The notes: generated by a model not told the origin, from the letters alone. A stretch of DNA of 64,000 bases from DAOTVC01 sp034437215 (GCA_034437215.1 DAOTVC010000039.1:62001-126000); one strand, 5' to 3'. Positions 1-8,312 are shown, counted from the stretch's first letter. A program made the numbers and translations.

Positions 1-98
1 AACGGGCACTTATCCGTGTAGCACTTCTCGCCCTTCAAGAAGAGCTTCATTCCTTCGCGACGGCACAGCTTGCACGCAGGCCCTACATATCTTGCCAT
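1..98 (-). CDS. rpsD: 30S ribosomal protein S4, N-terminal part (cut by window edge)
   Basis: The first 32 residues of S4, a primary 16S rRNA-binding protein of the 30S body, are visible before the window ends. The start MARYVGPACKLC is typical, and four cysteines (C9, C12, C26, C31) form the zinc site of the C+ type of S4. The ATG lies 23 bases after the rpsK stop, with a GGAGGAATTC-type ribosome site. It is the last visible gene of the long ribosomal operon; rpoA and rplQ would be expected next, outside the window. Confidence 0.96.
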   Translation of the reverse strand, partial: MARYVGPACKLCRREGMKLFLKGEKCYTDKCP

Positions 99-121
99 GA
101 ATTCCTCCTGCTTCTTTAACC

Positions 122-529
122 TTATACCCGGCGCTTCTTGGGCGGGCGGCAACCGTTATGGGGAATGGGGGTCCTGTCCACGATGGAACGCACCCGCAGC
201 CCCGTCCCCGCGATGGCGCGGAGCGCTGCTTCCCGACCCGGACCGGCGCCCTTCACGAAGATATCCACTTCCTGAAGGCCGTCGTTGGACATCGCATCGT
301 CGATCACCCGCTCGGCAGCGAGCCGGGCGGCGAAGGGCGTGCTCTTGCGCGTCCCCTTGAAGCCCATGGTTCCGGCGCTGCCCCAACGAATGACGTTGCC
401 CACGGGATCCGTCACCGAGATGATGGTGTTGTTGAATGTAGTATGAATATAGATCTGCCCGCGCGGCACATTGCGCTTCACACGACGCGGTGCTCTGCTA
501 CGCCGAGTACTGCCACGACGTTTAGCCAT
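122..529 (-). CDS. rpsK: 30S ribosomal protein S11
   Basis: S11 sits on the platform of the 30S subunit, near the E site and the mRNA exit. The 135-residue protein has the usual length and motifs: IYIHTTFNNTIISVTD near residues 26-41, the glycine-rich KGAGPGREAALRA segment, and the C-terminal PHNGCRPPKKRRV. It lies between rpsM (26 bases upstream) and rpsD (23 bases downstream) in the alpha-operon order, so it is almost certainly co-transcribed with them. Confidence 0.97.
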   Translation of the reverse strand: MAKRRGSTRRSRAPRRVKRNVPRGQIYIHTTFNNTIISVTDPVGNVIRWGSAGTMGFKGTRKSTPFAARLAAERVIDDAMSNDGLQEVDIFVKGAGPGREAALRAIAGTGLRVRSIVDRTPIPHNGCRPPKKRRV

Positions 530-555
530 AAATCCTCCTCAACTCCTGAATGACC

Positions 556-945
556 TTACTTCTTCTTAGAACCGCGCCGGCGACCACGTCCCGGCACCGT
601 CCTGCGAGGACCGCGCCGTGTACGGGCGTTAGTGCGGGTGCGCTGACCGCGCACCGGCAGGTTGCGGCGGTGCCGCAGTCCACGATAGCTGCCAATCTCG
701 ATCAGCCGCTTGATGTTCATCTGAACCTCACGGCGGAGATCACCCTCGACCGTCAGTTCCCGGTCGATGATCTCACGCAGGGCGGCGACCTCGCTCTCCG
801 ACAAGTCGCGAATGCGCTTGTCGGGATCGATCTGCGCCTGCTCCAGAAGCTCGTTGCTCGTCGAGCGCCCAATCCCATAGATGTAGGTCAGCCCAACCTC
901 AACACGCTTATCGCGAGGTAGATCTACACCTGCAATACGTGCCAT
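556..945 (-). CDS. rpsM: 30S ribosomal protein S13
   Basis: S13 is in the head of the 30S subunit and forms the B1 bridges to the 50S, also contacting P-site tRNA. The start MARIAGVDLPRDKRVEVGLTYIYGIG is canonical, followed by the helix-hairpin region, the GSYRGLRHRRNLPVRGQRT signature, and a basic tail (RGRRRGSKKK) that reaches toward tRNA. Length 129 is slightly longer than the common 120-125 because of this tail. It follows rpmJ by 19 bases. Confidence 0.97.
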   Translation of the reverse strand: MARIAGVDLPRDKRVEVGLTYIYGIGRSTSNELLEQAQIDPDKRIRDLSESEVAALREIIDRELTVEGDLRREVQMNIKRLIEIGSYRGLRHRRNLPVRGQRTRTNARTRRGPRRTVPGRGRRRGSKKK

Positions 946-964
946 AGTCTCCCTAACTCCTTAC

Positions 965-1078
965 TTAGCCCTGTCGCTGTTTGTGCTTGGGATTTTCGCA
1001 AATCACCCGCACAACCCCGCGCCGCCGAATGATCTTGCACTTCGGACAACGTCGCTTGACAGATGGTGATACCTTCAT
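965..1078 (-). CDS. rpmJ: 50S ribosomal protein L36
   Basis: This is a 37-residue gene. It begins MKVSPSVKRRCPKC and keeps C11, C14, C27 and H32, the zinc ligands of the zinc-type L36. L36 stabilises 23S rRNA near the base of the L7/L12 stalk. An AGGAGG-like site (GGAGGTTGGAATC) precedes the ATG. In many bacteria infA lies directly upstream; here the 111 bases up to the secY stop contain no gene. Confidence 0.96.
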   Translation of the reverse strand: MKVSPSVKRRCPKCKIIRRRGVVRVICENPKHKQRQG

Positions 1079-1189
1079 GATTCCAACCTCCTCACTTCTT
1101 GCTCTTCCAACCGGCACTCAAACCTGGCACTAGGCCAAGGATCAATGATACCGCATTTCACGCTGTTTGCAAGTTTAACCAACCGGCCC

Positions 1190-2494
1190 CTACCGCAGGA
1201 AACCCTCGTAGTGACGCATCAGCAACTGCGCCTCCAACTGGCGCATGGTATCCACGACCACACCCACGACGATGAGCAAGCCCGAGCTGCCGATCAGCAT
1301 CGCGTTGGTATCCATCACCTGGCTGACCACCAAGGGCAGCACGGCGACGAAGCCCAGGAAGAGGGCCCCCGCCAACGTAATGCGGCGGTAAACGTTGTTG
1401 ATGAAGATCTCGGTCTTCTTGCCCGGCCGCACGCCGGGGATGAAGCCCCCCTGGCGCTGCAGATTCTCAGGGAGATTCTGCTGCTGGACCATGACGTCGG
1501 TGTAGAAGTAGGTGAAGCCGACGACGGCGGCGAAGTAGAGGGGGATGTACCAGGGATTGGCACCGCCGAAAAAGCCCATCACGCTCGTGGCGACGTTCTG
1601 CACCGCCGGATTGCTGTTGTTGACGAAGAATTGCGCGATCACCGCCGGGAAGGAGAGAATGGACTGGGCAAAGATCAAGGGGATCATGCCCGCGGTGTTC
1701 ACCTTCAACGGAATGTAGGTGCTCCCCCCGCCGTAGACCTTCATACCCCGTACCCGCTTGCCATACTGGACCCGGATGCGCCGCTCCCCCTCCTGGACGT
1801 AGACGATGACGATCATCGTCAAGACCATGATGAGAAGGAAGATGAAGAGGCCGAGAACGGGATTATCGCCGCCCAGGATCTGCAGGATGTTCGTCGGTAC
1901 CCGGGAGACGATGCCTCCGAAGATGATGAGGGAGAGGCCGTTCCCGATCCCCTGCTCGGTGATCAACTCACCCAGCCAGACGGCGAACATCGTCCCCGCC
2001 GTCATCGTCAAGAGGACGGTGATCGAGGAGAGGATCTGTCCCTGCCGGAACCCAAAGTTCGGCAGGATGCCGTACTGCACGGCCAGGGACTGGGCCAGGC
2101 CGAAGGAGTAGAGCAGCGCCAGCGGGACCGTCACGAAGAAGACCCACTGATTCATCTTGCGCTGCCCCTCCTCGCCTTCCTCCTTCAGCATCTGCTCCAG
2201 CTTCGGAAAGATAGGGAGCAGGAGCTGCAGGACGATCTGAGCCGTCACGTAGGGTGAGACGCCTGCGGCCAGGACGGAGAAGTTAGCGATTGCCCCACCG
2301 GACAGCATATCCAGCAGCCCGACAAACTCACCCGTCGGGGTCTCCCGCGTCAAGAGCTGTTCCAACGCCGCCCGGTTCACGCCCGGCACCGGAATATTGG
2401 ACGCCAAGCGGAAGATCACCAGGATCAAGAGCGTGTACAACAGCCGACGACGCAGGTCGGGCAGCTTCAGCGCATTACGCAGGGCTTCAATCAT
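1190..2494 (-). CDS. secY: Preprotein translocase subunit SecY
   Basis: SecY is the channel of the Sec translocon in the cytoplasmic membrane, exporting unfolded proteins with SecA or the ribosome. The 434-residue protein starts MIEALRNALKLPDLRRRLLY and shows about ten membrane segments; conserved patches include FRLASNIPVPGVN, a plug region near LLDMLSGGAIANFSV, GIGNGLSLIIFGGIV, and the late loop SFPGVRPGK-like FIPGVRPGKKT. It follows rplO by 27 bases as in the spc operon. The usual followers adk and map are missing and rpmJ comes next. Confidence 0.97.
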   Translation of the reverse strand: MIEALRNALKLPDLRRRLLYTLLILVIFRLASNIPVPGVNRAALEQLLTRETPTGEFVGLLDMLSGGAIANFSVLAAGVSPYVTAQIVLQLLLPIFPKLEQMLKEEGEEGQRKMNQWVFFVTVPLALLYSFGLAQSLAVQYGILPNFGFRQGQILSSITVLLTMTAGTMFAVWLGELITEQGIGNGLSLIIFGGIVSRVPTNILQILGGDNPVLGLFIFLLIMVLTMIVIVYVQEGERRIRVQYGKRVRGMKVYGGGSTYIPLKVNTAGMIPLIFAQSILSFPAVIAQFFVNNSNPAVQNVATSVMGFFGGANPWYIPLYFAAVVGFTYFYTDVMVQQQNLPENLQRQGGFIPGVRPGKKTEIFINNVYRRITLAGALFLGFVAVLPLVVSQVMDTNAMLIGSSGLLIVVGVVVDTMRQLEAQLLMRHYEGFLR

Positions 2495-2521
2495 TGTGTC
2501 TCCTCCATCGCTTAGGAATCG

Positions 2522-3016
2522 CTAGCGGGTGCGATGCCCGCCCCGTTCCCAGGGCAGCAACTCTACCTGACCGCCAGCACTCTCAATCTTCTCACGCGCA
2601 CCCTTGGAGATGCGATGTGTCTGCACCGTCAGTGGCTGGTCGAGTTCGCCCCGGCCCAACACCACGATCAGATCGGTCGCGTGCTTGATCAGTCCGGCCT
2701 TCACGAGGGCCTCCGGTGTGACGACGCCGCCGGCTGCGAAACGCTCGGCCAGCTGATCCACGTTCACGGGATGGAACTCGAGCTTCCACGGATTGAAGAA
2801 ACCGGTACCGCGGACGAAGGGCAGCTTCCGCACGAGAGGCAGCTGGCCACCCTCGAAGTAAGGGCGCACCCCGCCGCCGCTGCGCGCGTTCTGACCCTTG
2901 GTACCCCGACCGGCGGTCTTACCCTGTCCGGCAGCGATACCGCGTCCCACGCGACGCTTATTCTTCTTGGACCCTTGAGCGGGTCTAAGTTCATGTAACT
3001 TCACCGTAGCCTCCAA
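2522..3016 (-). CDS. rplO: 50S ribosomal protein L15
   Basis: L15 is a late-assembly protein of the 50S subunit. Its extended basic N-terminus (KLHELRPAQGSKKNKRRVGRG, then GKTAGRGTKGQNARSGG) threads through 23S rRNA, and the C-terminal globular part holds VVLGRGELDQPLTVQTHRISKGA. At 164 residues it has a short C-terminal extension (ELLPWERGGHRTR). It is separated by 5 bases from the rpmD stop, consistent with coupled translation. Confidence 0.97.
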   Translation of the reverse strand: MEATVKLHELRPAQGSKKNKRRVGRGIAAGQGKTAGRGTKGQNARSGGGVRPYFEGGQLPLVRKLPFVRGTGFFNPWKLEFHPVNVDQLAERFAAGGVVTPEALVKAGLIKHATDLIVVLGRGELDQPLTVQTHRISKGAREKIESAGGQVELLPWERGGHRTR

Positions 3017-3021
3017 CTCTC

Positions 3022-3219
3022 TTATGCCTCTGCTTCGATCTCTTCAACTGCGACCAGGTGGGCGACCTTCTCGAGCATGCCCCGTACCGCCGCGTTGTCG
3101 GGCTGTACGATCACCTGATTCAGTTTGCGCAAGCCCAGGGCCTGGACCGTGCGCTTCTGGCGCCCGGACCGCCCGATGGGGCTGTGAATGAGCTTGATCT
3201 GCAATTCTTTGGCCATCAT
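3022..3219 (-). CDS. rpmD: 50S ribosomal protein L30
   Basis: L30 is a small protein of the 50S solvent side. The 65-residue product contains KLIHSPIGRSGRQKRTVQALGLRKLNQ, the family signature. Two consecutive ATG codons (3219 and 3216) can start it; the first overlaps the rpsE stop as ATGA, so translation is probably coupled to rpsE, while starting at the second gives the more usual MAKELQIK. Confidence 0.96.
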   Translation of the reverse strand: MMAKELQIKLIHSPIGRSGRQKRTVQALGLRKLNQVIVQPDNAAVRGMLEKVAHLVAVEEIEAEA

Positions 3220-3749
3220 ACCTCCTCGCGACGCCAGAAGGGCATGACGTGCGCCTCGGGCACGCCGCGGTCACGCGCCACGTCTTCGACACGGCGCAGG
3301 TTGCGCAGGGCGTCCATGGCGGCCTGTGCTACGTTGACCTTCGTGGCGCTGCCCAACGACTTGGTCAGGACGTCCCGCACGCCGGCGGCCTCCAAAATGG
3401 CCCGGACGGCGCCCCCGGCGATAACACCGGTGCCCGGCGTAGCCGGGCGCAAGAAGACCCGCGCGCCACTGCACTCTCCCACCACCTCGTGAGGCAGTGT
3501 GGTGCCTTCCAGCGAGATCGAGGTCATGTTGCGTCGAGCGCGATCCGTCGCCTTGCCGATCGCTTCGGGAACCTTAGGAGCCTTGCCGATGCCCAGCCCC
3601 ACCTGTCCCTTATTGTCCCCCACCACCGCCACGACGCGGAAGTGGAAGGTGCGACCGCCCTTGACGACCTTCGCCACCCGAGCGATATCCACTACACGTT
3701 CATCCAGTTCTTCTTCCACATTACGTGGATTGCGTTCTCTACGTGCCAT
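3216..3749 (-). CDS. rpsE: 30S ribosomal protein S5
   Basis: S5 helps form the mRNA entry site and affects decoding accuracy. The S5 double-stranded RNA-binding part holds ERVVDIARVAKVVKGGRTF and GDNKGQVGLGIGKAPKVPEAI, and the C-terminal domain holds LRPATPGTGVIAGGAVR. The length of 177 is normal. Its stop overlaps the rpmD start. Confidence 0.97.
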   Translation of the reverse strand: MARRERNPRNVEEELDERVVDIARVAKVVKGGRTFHFRVVAVVGDNKGQVGLGIGKAPKVPEAIGKATDRARRNMTSISLEGTTLPHEVVGECSGARVFLRPATPGTGVIAGGAVRAILEAAGVRDVLTKSLGSATKVNVAQAAMDALRNLRRVEDVARDRGVPEAHVMPFWRREEV

Positions 3750-3785
3750 CTTTTCTCCTGTCGGCTTGATCTACAGCACCCGGCG

Positions 3786-4154
3786 TCAGAACTCCAGGCC
3801 AGTCTTACGAGCAGCCTCAGCCAACGCTTTAATCCGCCCATGGAACTTGTACCCAGCGCGGTCAAAGACGACCTGACGAACACCCTTGTCCAGGGCCCGT
3901 TCTGCTACTGCCCGTCCCACGACTTCAGCCTGTTCCGTCTTCGACTTGCCAGCAACTTGATCGCGAATATCGGTGTCAATCGTAGACGCCGACGCCAAGG
4001 TGTGGCCGACGGTATCGTCGATAATTTGAGCATACATATGATTCAAGCTGCGAAAGACGTTCAGACGTGGACGTTCAGGCGTACCCACCACGCGTTTGCG
4101 TACGTGAGCGCGACGCCGTTCACGGGCTTGTCTGCGATTCACTTCTGGTTTCAT
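3786..4154 (-). CDS. rplR: 50S ribosomal protein L18
   Basis: L18 binds 5S rRNA with L5 and L25 in the central protuberance. The sequence (122 residues) shows the family pattern RARKRVVGTPERPRLNVFRS near the N-terminus and the C-terminal VVFDRAGYKFHGRIKALAEAARKTGLEF. The gene sits 36 bases before rpsE and 49 bases after rplF, as in the spc operon. Confidence 0.97.
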   Translation of the reverse strand: MKPEVNRRQARERRRAHVRKRVVGTPERPRLNVFRSLNHMYAQIIDDTVGHTLASASTIDTDIRDQVAGKSKTEQAEVVGRAVAERALDKGVRQVVFDRAGYKFHGRIKALAEAARKTGLEF

Positions 4155-4203
4155 AATTCTTTTACCTCTTCTTCAAACCCTCAGTCTCACGCGTGTAAGA
4201 CAC

Positions 4204-4749
4204 TCAGATGGCCTTACCGGCCTTGCCGGCCTTACGGCGGATGCGCTCGCCTACGTAGCGAATGCCCTTGCCCAGGTAGGGCTCGACCGGGCGCCAACCA
4301 CGAATCTCGGCAGCCAACTGGCCGACGACCTGCTTATCCAGCCCCTCCACCACGATAGTGTTCGCGCGCGGATTGACCACAAAGTTCACGTCGGCAGGCG
4401 GCTCAATCTCTACGGGATGAGAATAACCAAGGTGCATCACCAGCGTGTTCCCCTCCAGCTCGGCACGGTAACCCGTACCGCGGATCTCCAGGGCCTTGCT
4501 GTATCCCTCGGTTACGCCAACGACCATATTGTTGATCAGCGCGCGGGTGAGACCGTGCAGCGCCTTGACCTGACGGCTCTCGTCGGCACGGTCAACGTGC
4601 ACGACGCCGTCTTCCTGGGTGATAACCATGTGAGCATCGAACTCCTGCGTCAACTCACCCTTAGGGCCACGCACAGTCACCCGGCTCCCGTCAATCTGTA
4701 CCTCTACGCCGTCCGGAACCGGGATCGGCATATATCCAATTCTAGACAC
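4204..4749 (-). CDS. rplF: 50S ribosomal protein L6
   Basis: L6 lies near the sarcin-ricin loop and the factor-binding site of the 50S. Conserved parts are SRIGYMPIPVPDGV at the start and, in the second domain, a GTGYRAELEGNTLVMHLGYSHPV block and EPYLGKGIRYVGERIRRKAGK. I chose the GTG at 4749: it gives the normal VSRIG start (181 residues) and has AGGAGG six bases upstream, whereas a longer reading would overlap the intergenic leader. Confidence 0.95.
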   Translation of the reverse strand: MSRIGYMPIPVPDGVEVQIDGSRVTVRGPKGELTQEFDAHMVITQEDGVVHVDRADESRQVKALHGLTRALINNMVVGVTEGYSKALEIRGTGYRAELEGNTLVMHLGYSHPVEIEPPADVNFVVNPRANTIVVEGLDKQVVGQLAAEIRGWRPVEPYLGKGIRYVGERIRRKAGKAGKAI

Positions 4750-4801
4750 TCTAATCCTCCTACGGTAGCCTTTTAGCCGTCGTTCGACCGCTCCGGCTAC
4801 A

Positions 4802-5203
4802 CTACCAGACGTAGCAGACGATCTCACCGCCGACGCGCAGCCGACGGGCCTGCTGTCCGGTCAGGACACCCTTGGGGGTGGAGAGGATAGCGATCCCCAT
4901 GCCACTACGAACCCAAGGAATATCCTTAACCTGGGTGTACAGGCGCCGTCCCGGCTTGCTCACCCGCTTCAGCTCACTGATCACGGAGCGCTGGAACTTC
5001 CCCTCGCCCACGTACTTCAACTTGACGAGCAGGGCGGACTGCGGCTGCTCCTCCACCACCTTGAAATCCTCAATGTACCCTTCGTCCTTCAGAATCTTCG
5101 CAATCGCGACCTTCATGCTCGACGAGGGCATGGAGACGACGTCGTGTCGTGCCATGATACCATTGCGGATTCGAGTCAGCATATCAGCTATTGGGTCTGT
5201 CAT
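4802..5203 (-). CDS. rpsH: 30S ribosomal protein S8
   Basis: S8 binds the central domain of 16S rRNA and, in enterobacteria, represses the spc operon. The start MTDPIADMLTRIRNG is canonical and gives 133 residues; the C-terminal signature GMGIAILSTPKGVLTGQQARR is present. The in-frame extension upstream of this ATG would overlap rpsN and is not used. The gap to the rpsN stop is 10 bases. Confidence 0.96.
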   Translation of the reverse strand: MTDPIADMLTRIRNGIMARHDVVSMPSSSMKVAIAKILKDEGYIEDFKVVEEQPQSALLVKLKYVGEGKFQRSVISELKRVSKPGRRLYTQVKDIPWVRSGMGIAILSTPKGVLTGQQARRLRVGGEIVCYVW

Positions 5204-5213
5204 TCTCTCCACC

Positions 5214-5396
5214 TCACCAGCTGGACTTGACCAGACCGGGAATCTTTCCCTCGAGGGCCAACTCACGAATACAGATTCGGCAGAGGCCGAACCGGCGGTA
5301 GTACCCTCGGGGGCGACCGCAACGACGACAGCGGTTGCGCACGCGCACCTTGTACTTACGTCGCGTCTCCCGAATCGGCATAGATGTCTTAGCCAT
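5214..5396 (-). CDS. rpsN: 30S ribosomal protein S14, zinc type
   Basis: This is the short (60-residue) zinc-binding form of S14 in the head of the 30S subunit, with four cysteines C23, C26, C39 and C42 in CRRCGRPRGYYRRFGLCRIC. The zinc-less form is about 100 residues, so the length also supports the C+ type. With S4 and L36 also of zinc type, the ribosome encoded here appears to need zinc at several sites. Confidence 0.97.
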   Translation of the reverse strand: MAKTSMPIRETRRKYKVRVRNRCRRCGRPRGYYRRFGLCRICIRELALEGKIPGLVKSSW

Positions 5397-5420
5397 AACT
5401 TATCTTTCTCCTTGTCCGAC

Positions 5421-5960
5421 CTACGCCCGACGGAAGGGCATACCCAACAGCTCCAGGAGCCGCCGCCCTTCTTCGTCGGTTTCGGCTGTCGTTGCGATGC
5501 TCACCTCAAAGCCCCGGACCTTGTCGATACTGTCGTAGTCGATCTCGGGGAACAGCAACTGCTCCCGCAGCCCCAGCGTGTAGTTCCCACGCCCGTCCAG
5601 CTTGTCCCCTACGCCGCGGAAGTCGCGGGTACGGGGCAGAGCGACGTTCATCAGCCGGTCCAGGAAGGCCCACATGCGCTCACCGCGCAGGGTCACCTTC
5701 ACACCAATGGCCCGCCCCTCGCGCAGCTTGAAGCTGGCGATGGACTTGCGCGCCTTGGTCACCACAGGTTGCTGGCCCGCAATCGTCGCCATGTCGCGCG
5801 TCGCGTGCTCGACGGCCTTGGGATTATCCAACGCCTCCCCGAGCCCCACGTTCAGCACCACCTTGCGGATGCGGGGCACCTGCATCACATTGTCGTAACC
5901 GAACTCCTTCATCAGGGTCGGAACGATCTCTTTCTCATAACGTCTCTTCAGATCAGGCAT
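5421..5960 (-). CDS. rplE: 50S ribosomal protein L5
   Basis: L5 binds 5S rRNA and contacts S13 and P-site tRNA. The 179-residue product has PRIRKVVLNVGLGEALDNPK near residue 30, KARKSIASFKLREGRAIGVKVTLRG in the middle and a C-terminal FEVSIATTAETDEEGRRLLELLGMPF. It lies 24 bases upstream of rpsN and 12 bases after rplX. Confidence 0.97.
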   Translation of the reverse strand: MPDLKRRYEKEIVPTLMKEFGYDNVMQVPRIRKVVLNVGLGEALDNPKAVEHATRDMATIAGQQPVVTKARKSIASFKLREGRAIGVKVTLRGERMWAFLDRLMNVALPRTRDFRGVGDKLDGRGNYTLGLREQLLFPEIDYDSIDKVRGFEVSIATTAETDEEGRRLLELLGMPFRRA

Positions 5961-5972
5961 CCTTCACACCTC

Positions 5973-6296
5973 CTAGTCGATGGTCTCGCCGCACTGTTTG
6001 CAGAGCCGCACCTTCGTGCCGTCCTCGCGCGTCGTATAACCGACCCGCGTGGCCTCATTGCACTCCGGGCAGACCAACATGACGTTGGAAATATGAATCG
6101 GAGCCTCGAACTGAATCCGCCCTGCCTGCGTCTGCGAGCGACCGGCCCGCACGGGGCGCTGGTGCTTCGTAACGACGTTGACCTTGGAGACCACAACGCG
6201 GTCTTCCTTGGGCAGGACACGCAGGACGGTATTGCGGGCGCCAATATCGTCGCCGGCAATCACTTCAACCGTGTCACCTTTTCTGATCCGATTCAT
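5973..6296 (-). CDS. rplX: 50S ribosomal protein L24
   Basis: L24 is an assembly initiator bound near the tunnel exit. An N-terminal KOW motif (IRKGDTVEVIAGDDIGARNTV) is followed by VSKVNVVTKHQRP. The C-terminus has a CxxC pair (MLVCPECNEATRVG) and a second one (RLCKQCGE), a zinc-ribbon-like arrangement seen in many bacterial L24 proteins. 107 residues, normal length. Confidence 0.97.
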   Translation of the reverse strand: MNRIRKGDTVEVIAGDDIGARNTVLRVLPKEDRVVVSKVNVVTKHQRPVRAGRSQTQAGRIQFEAPIHISNVMLVCPECNEATRVGYTTREDGTKVRLCKQCGETID

Positions 6297-6318
6297 TCTT
6301 CTACCACCTCGGCACCCC

Positions 6319-6690
6319 TCAAAGCACTTCCGGTGCCAATGAAATAATCTTCATGTATCCCTTGTCACGGAGCTCGCGGGCCACCGGCCCAAAGATGCGG
6401 GTTCCGCGCGGGTTGATTCCCGTACTGTCCAGAATCACAGCTGCGTTATCATCAAAACGGATATAAGAGCCATCCGGACGGCGGTACTCCTTAGCCACCC
6501 GTACGATCACGGCCCGAACAATCTCACCCTTCTTGACGGACGAAGTCGGCGTGGCCGACTTCACCGTCGCAACGATGCGGTCGCCCACGGAGCCGTACTT
6601 CCGTCTTGAACCACCCATGACCTGAATGCAGAGCAGCTCTTGTGCTCCCGTATTGTCTGCCACCTTGAGGCGCGTCTCGGATTGAATCAT
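6319..6690 (-). CDS. rplN: 50S ribosomal protein L14
   Basis: L14 forms bridge B8 with 16S rRNA. The 123-residue protein is strongly conserved: IQSETRLKVADNTGAQELLC at the start, GDRIVATVKSATPTSSVKKGE in the middle, and GTRIFGPVARELRDKGYMKIISLAPEVL at the end. It sits between rpsQ and rplX with short gaps. Confidence 0.98.
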   Translation of the reverse strand: MIQSETRLKVADNTGAQELLCIQVMGGSRRKYGSVGDRIVATVKSATPTSSVKKGEIVRAVIVRVAKEYRRPDGSYIRFDDNAAVILDSTGINPRGTRIFGPVARELRDKGYMKIISLAPEVL

Positions 6691-6699
6691 CGTTCCTCC

Positions 6700-6951
6700 T
6701 TACGCAGCCCGCTCCAGGACCTCTTCGACAGCCCAGCGCTTGCGGCGGCTCAGGGGACGCGACTCCACAATCTGTACGCGATCACCCAGACGGCAGGCAT
6801 TCTCCTCGTCGTGCGCCATGTACTTCGTGGCGTCCCGCACCACCTTCTTGTAGAGCGGGTGACGATAGGTGCGCTCCACGCGCACGACCACTGTCTTGTC
6901 CATCTTGTCGCTGGTCACAACACCGACCAGACGCTTGCGCCGCTCTTTCAT
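6700..6951 (-). CDS. rpsQ: 30S ribosomal protein S17
   Basis: S17 is an early-binding protein of the 30S body with an OB fold. The 83-residue product shows KRLVGVVTSDKMDKTVVVRVER and RLGDRVQIVESRPLSRRKRW, the family signature. Its ATG overlaps the rpmC stop by four bases, so coupled translation is likely. Confidence 0.97.
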   Translation of the reverse strand: MKERRKRLVGVVTSDKMDKTVVVRVERTYRHPLYKKVVRDATKYMAHDEENACRLGDRVQIVESRPLSRRKRWAVEEVLERAA

Positions 6952-7166
6952 GCCGCGCCTCCTTTCTCGTGCTGCGCCTGCAGCTCCCGCTCGCGCAGAA
7001 TAGTTAGAATACGAGCGATGTCCTTGCGCACAGCCGTGATGGCGTTCTTGTCAATCAGACTGCCTGCATACCACTGCTGCCGCAGGTTGAAGAGCTCGCG
7101 CCGAGTCTCCTGGAGACGATGCTGCAGTTCTTCCGTTGTAAATTCGCGTAGTTTGTTCGCTTGCAT
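6948..7166 (-). CDS. rpmC: 50S ribosomal protein L29
   Basis: L29 lies at the polypeptide tunnel exit beside L23 and helps dock trigger factor and SRP. The 72-residue two-helix protein has ANKLREFTTEELQHRLQETR and the conserved NAITAVRKDIARILTILRER. It starts 3 bases after the rplP stop. Confidence 0.97.
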   Translation of the reverse strand: MQANKLREFTTEELQHRLQETRRELFNLRQQWYAGSLIDKNAITAVRKDIARILTILRERELQAQHEKGGAA

Positions 7167-7169
7167 CGC

Positions 7170-7601
7170 TTACTCTCCCGCCGCTTCGCCCGGCTCCAGG
7201 CGACGCAGCACCTGGGTTCTGATCGGCAGCTTGTGCGAAGCCAGACGCAGAGCTTCCAGCGCCACCTCTTCCGAAACACCCGCCACCTCGAACATGACGC
7301 GACCGGGGCGCACGACGGCGACCCACTGCTCAACCATGCCCTTGCCCTTACCCATGCGGGATTCGGCGGGCTTGGCGGTGACCGGCTTGTCGGGGAAGAT
7401 TCGAATCCAGTACTTCCCCCGGCGCTTCATGTAGCGCACGATGGCCCGGCGCGCCGCCTCGATCTGGCGAGCGGTGATCCACGAGGGCTCCAGCGCCTGC
7501 AGTCCGAAATCACCAAAACTGACCTCGGTCCCGCGGCTCTCCTTGCCCTTCATGCGCCCGCGATGTTGTCTGCGGTACTTTACCCGCTTCGGCATTAACA
7601 T
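7170..7601 (-). CDS. rplP: 50S ribosomal protein L16
   Basis: L16 contacts the A-site tRNA elbow and helps build the peptidyl-transferase region. MLMPKRVKYRRQHRGRMKG is the canonical start; IRIFPDKPVTAKPAESRMGKG and the VAVVRPGRVMFEVAGV block follow. 143 residues, normal length. The downstream neighbour rpmC and upstream rpsC give the standard S10 order. Confidence 0.98.
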   Translation of the reverse strand: MLMPKRVKYRRQHRGRMKGKESRGTEVSFGDFGLQALEPSWITARQIEAARRAIVRYMKRRGKYWIRIFPDKPVTAKPAESRMGKGKGMVEQWVAVVRPGRVMFEVAGVSEEVALEALRLASHKLPIRTQVLRRLEPGEAAGE

Positions 7602-7628
7602 AACAATTCCTCCTCCACCTAACGTCGG

Positions 7629-8312
7629 CTAGCGGGCGGACGACTCTTCAGCCGTCTGTCCGGGCAGGATCTCGCCCCTGTACACCCAGACCTTCACGCC
7701 GATGCGTCCATAGGTGGTGCGCGCCTCTTCCTGCGCATAGTCGATGTCAGCGCGCAGGGTCTGCAGCGGAACGCGCCCTTCGCGCATCCAATCGCGGCGG
7801 GACATCTCCGAACCGCCCAGCCGCCCACTGCACATCACCTTGATGCCCTCGGCACCCGCCCGCATCGCCTGCCGCACCGCGCGCTTCATCGCCCGGCTGT
7901 GATAGATACGCCGCTCCAGCTGGGAGACGATGTTCTCGGCGATCAGCTTCGCGTCCAGGTCGGGCTGCTCCACTTCCTTCACGTCCACGTGAACGCGCTT
8001 GCCACCGGTCAGCTCCTCGAGCTGCTTGCGCAGCGCCTTGACGTTCTCGCCCTTGCGCCCGATGACGACACCCGGCCGGGAGGTCCAGATCTCGATGGAG
8101 ACCTGATTGGGCGGGAAACGCTCGATCTCCACCCGGGAGATGGAAGACTGCCCGTCCTTCGAGCGCTTCTTCATCTCCGAGTAGATCAGGTTGCGAACGT
8201 GCCGGTCCTCATTCAAGAGATCGGCGTAGGTCCGGCCTTCGGCGTACCACCGTGACTTCCAGTCCCGAATAACCTTTAAACGAAATCCATAAGGATGAAC
8301 TTTACGACCCAA
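7629..8312 (-). CDS. rpsC: 30S ribosomal protein S3
   Basis: S3 lines the mRNA entry channel and has helicase-like activity with S4 and S5. The 227-residue protein starts MGRKVHPYGFRLKVI, has the KH domain with GVVIGRKGENVKALRKQLEEL near residues 75-95, and the C-terminal domain with SGRLGGSEMSRRDWMREGRVPLQTLRADIDY written here in overlapping pieces: SGRLGGSEMSR and GRVPLQTLRADIDY. Confidence 0.97.
   Translation of the reverse strand: MGRKVHPYGFRLKVIRDWKSRWYAEGRTYADLLNEDRHVRNLIYSEMKKRSKDGQSSISRVEIERFPPNQVSIEIWTSRPGVVIGRKGENVKALRKQLEELTGGKRVHVDVKEVEQPDLDAKLIAENIVSQLERRIYHSRAMKRAVRQAMRAGAEGIKVMCSGRLGGSEMSRRDWMREGRVPLQTLRADIDYAQEEARTTYGRIGVKVWVYRGEILPGQTAEESSAR

Noticed and set aside
1145..2257. 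Long open frame on the plus strand opposite secY
   Set aside because: It is the antisense reading of a strongly coding GC-rich gene, rich in His, Asp and Arg, with no family pattern or ribosome site. The same holds for the long frames opposite tuf, fusA, rpoB, the tandem BMP gene, clpC and pepF.
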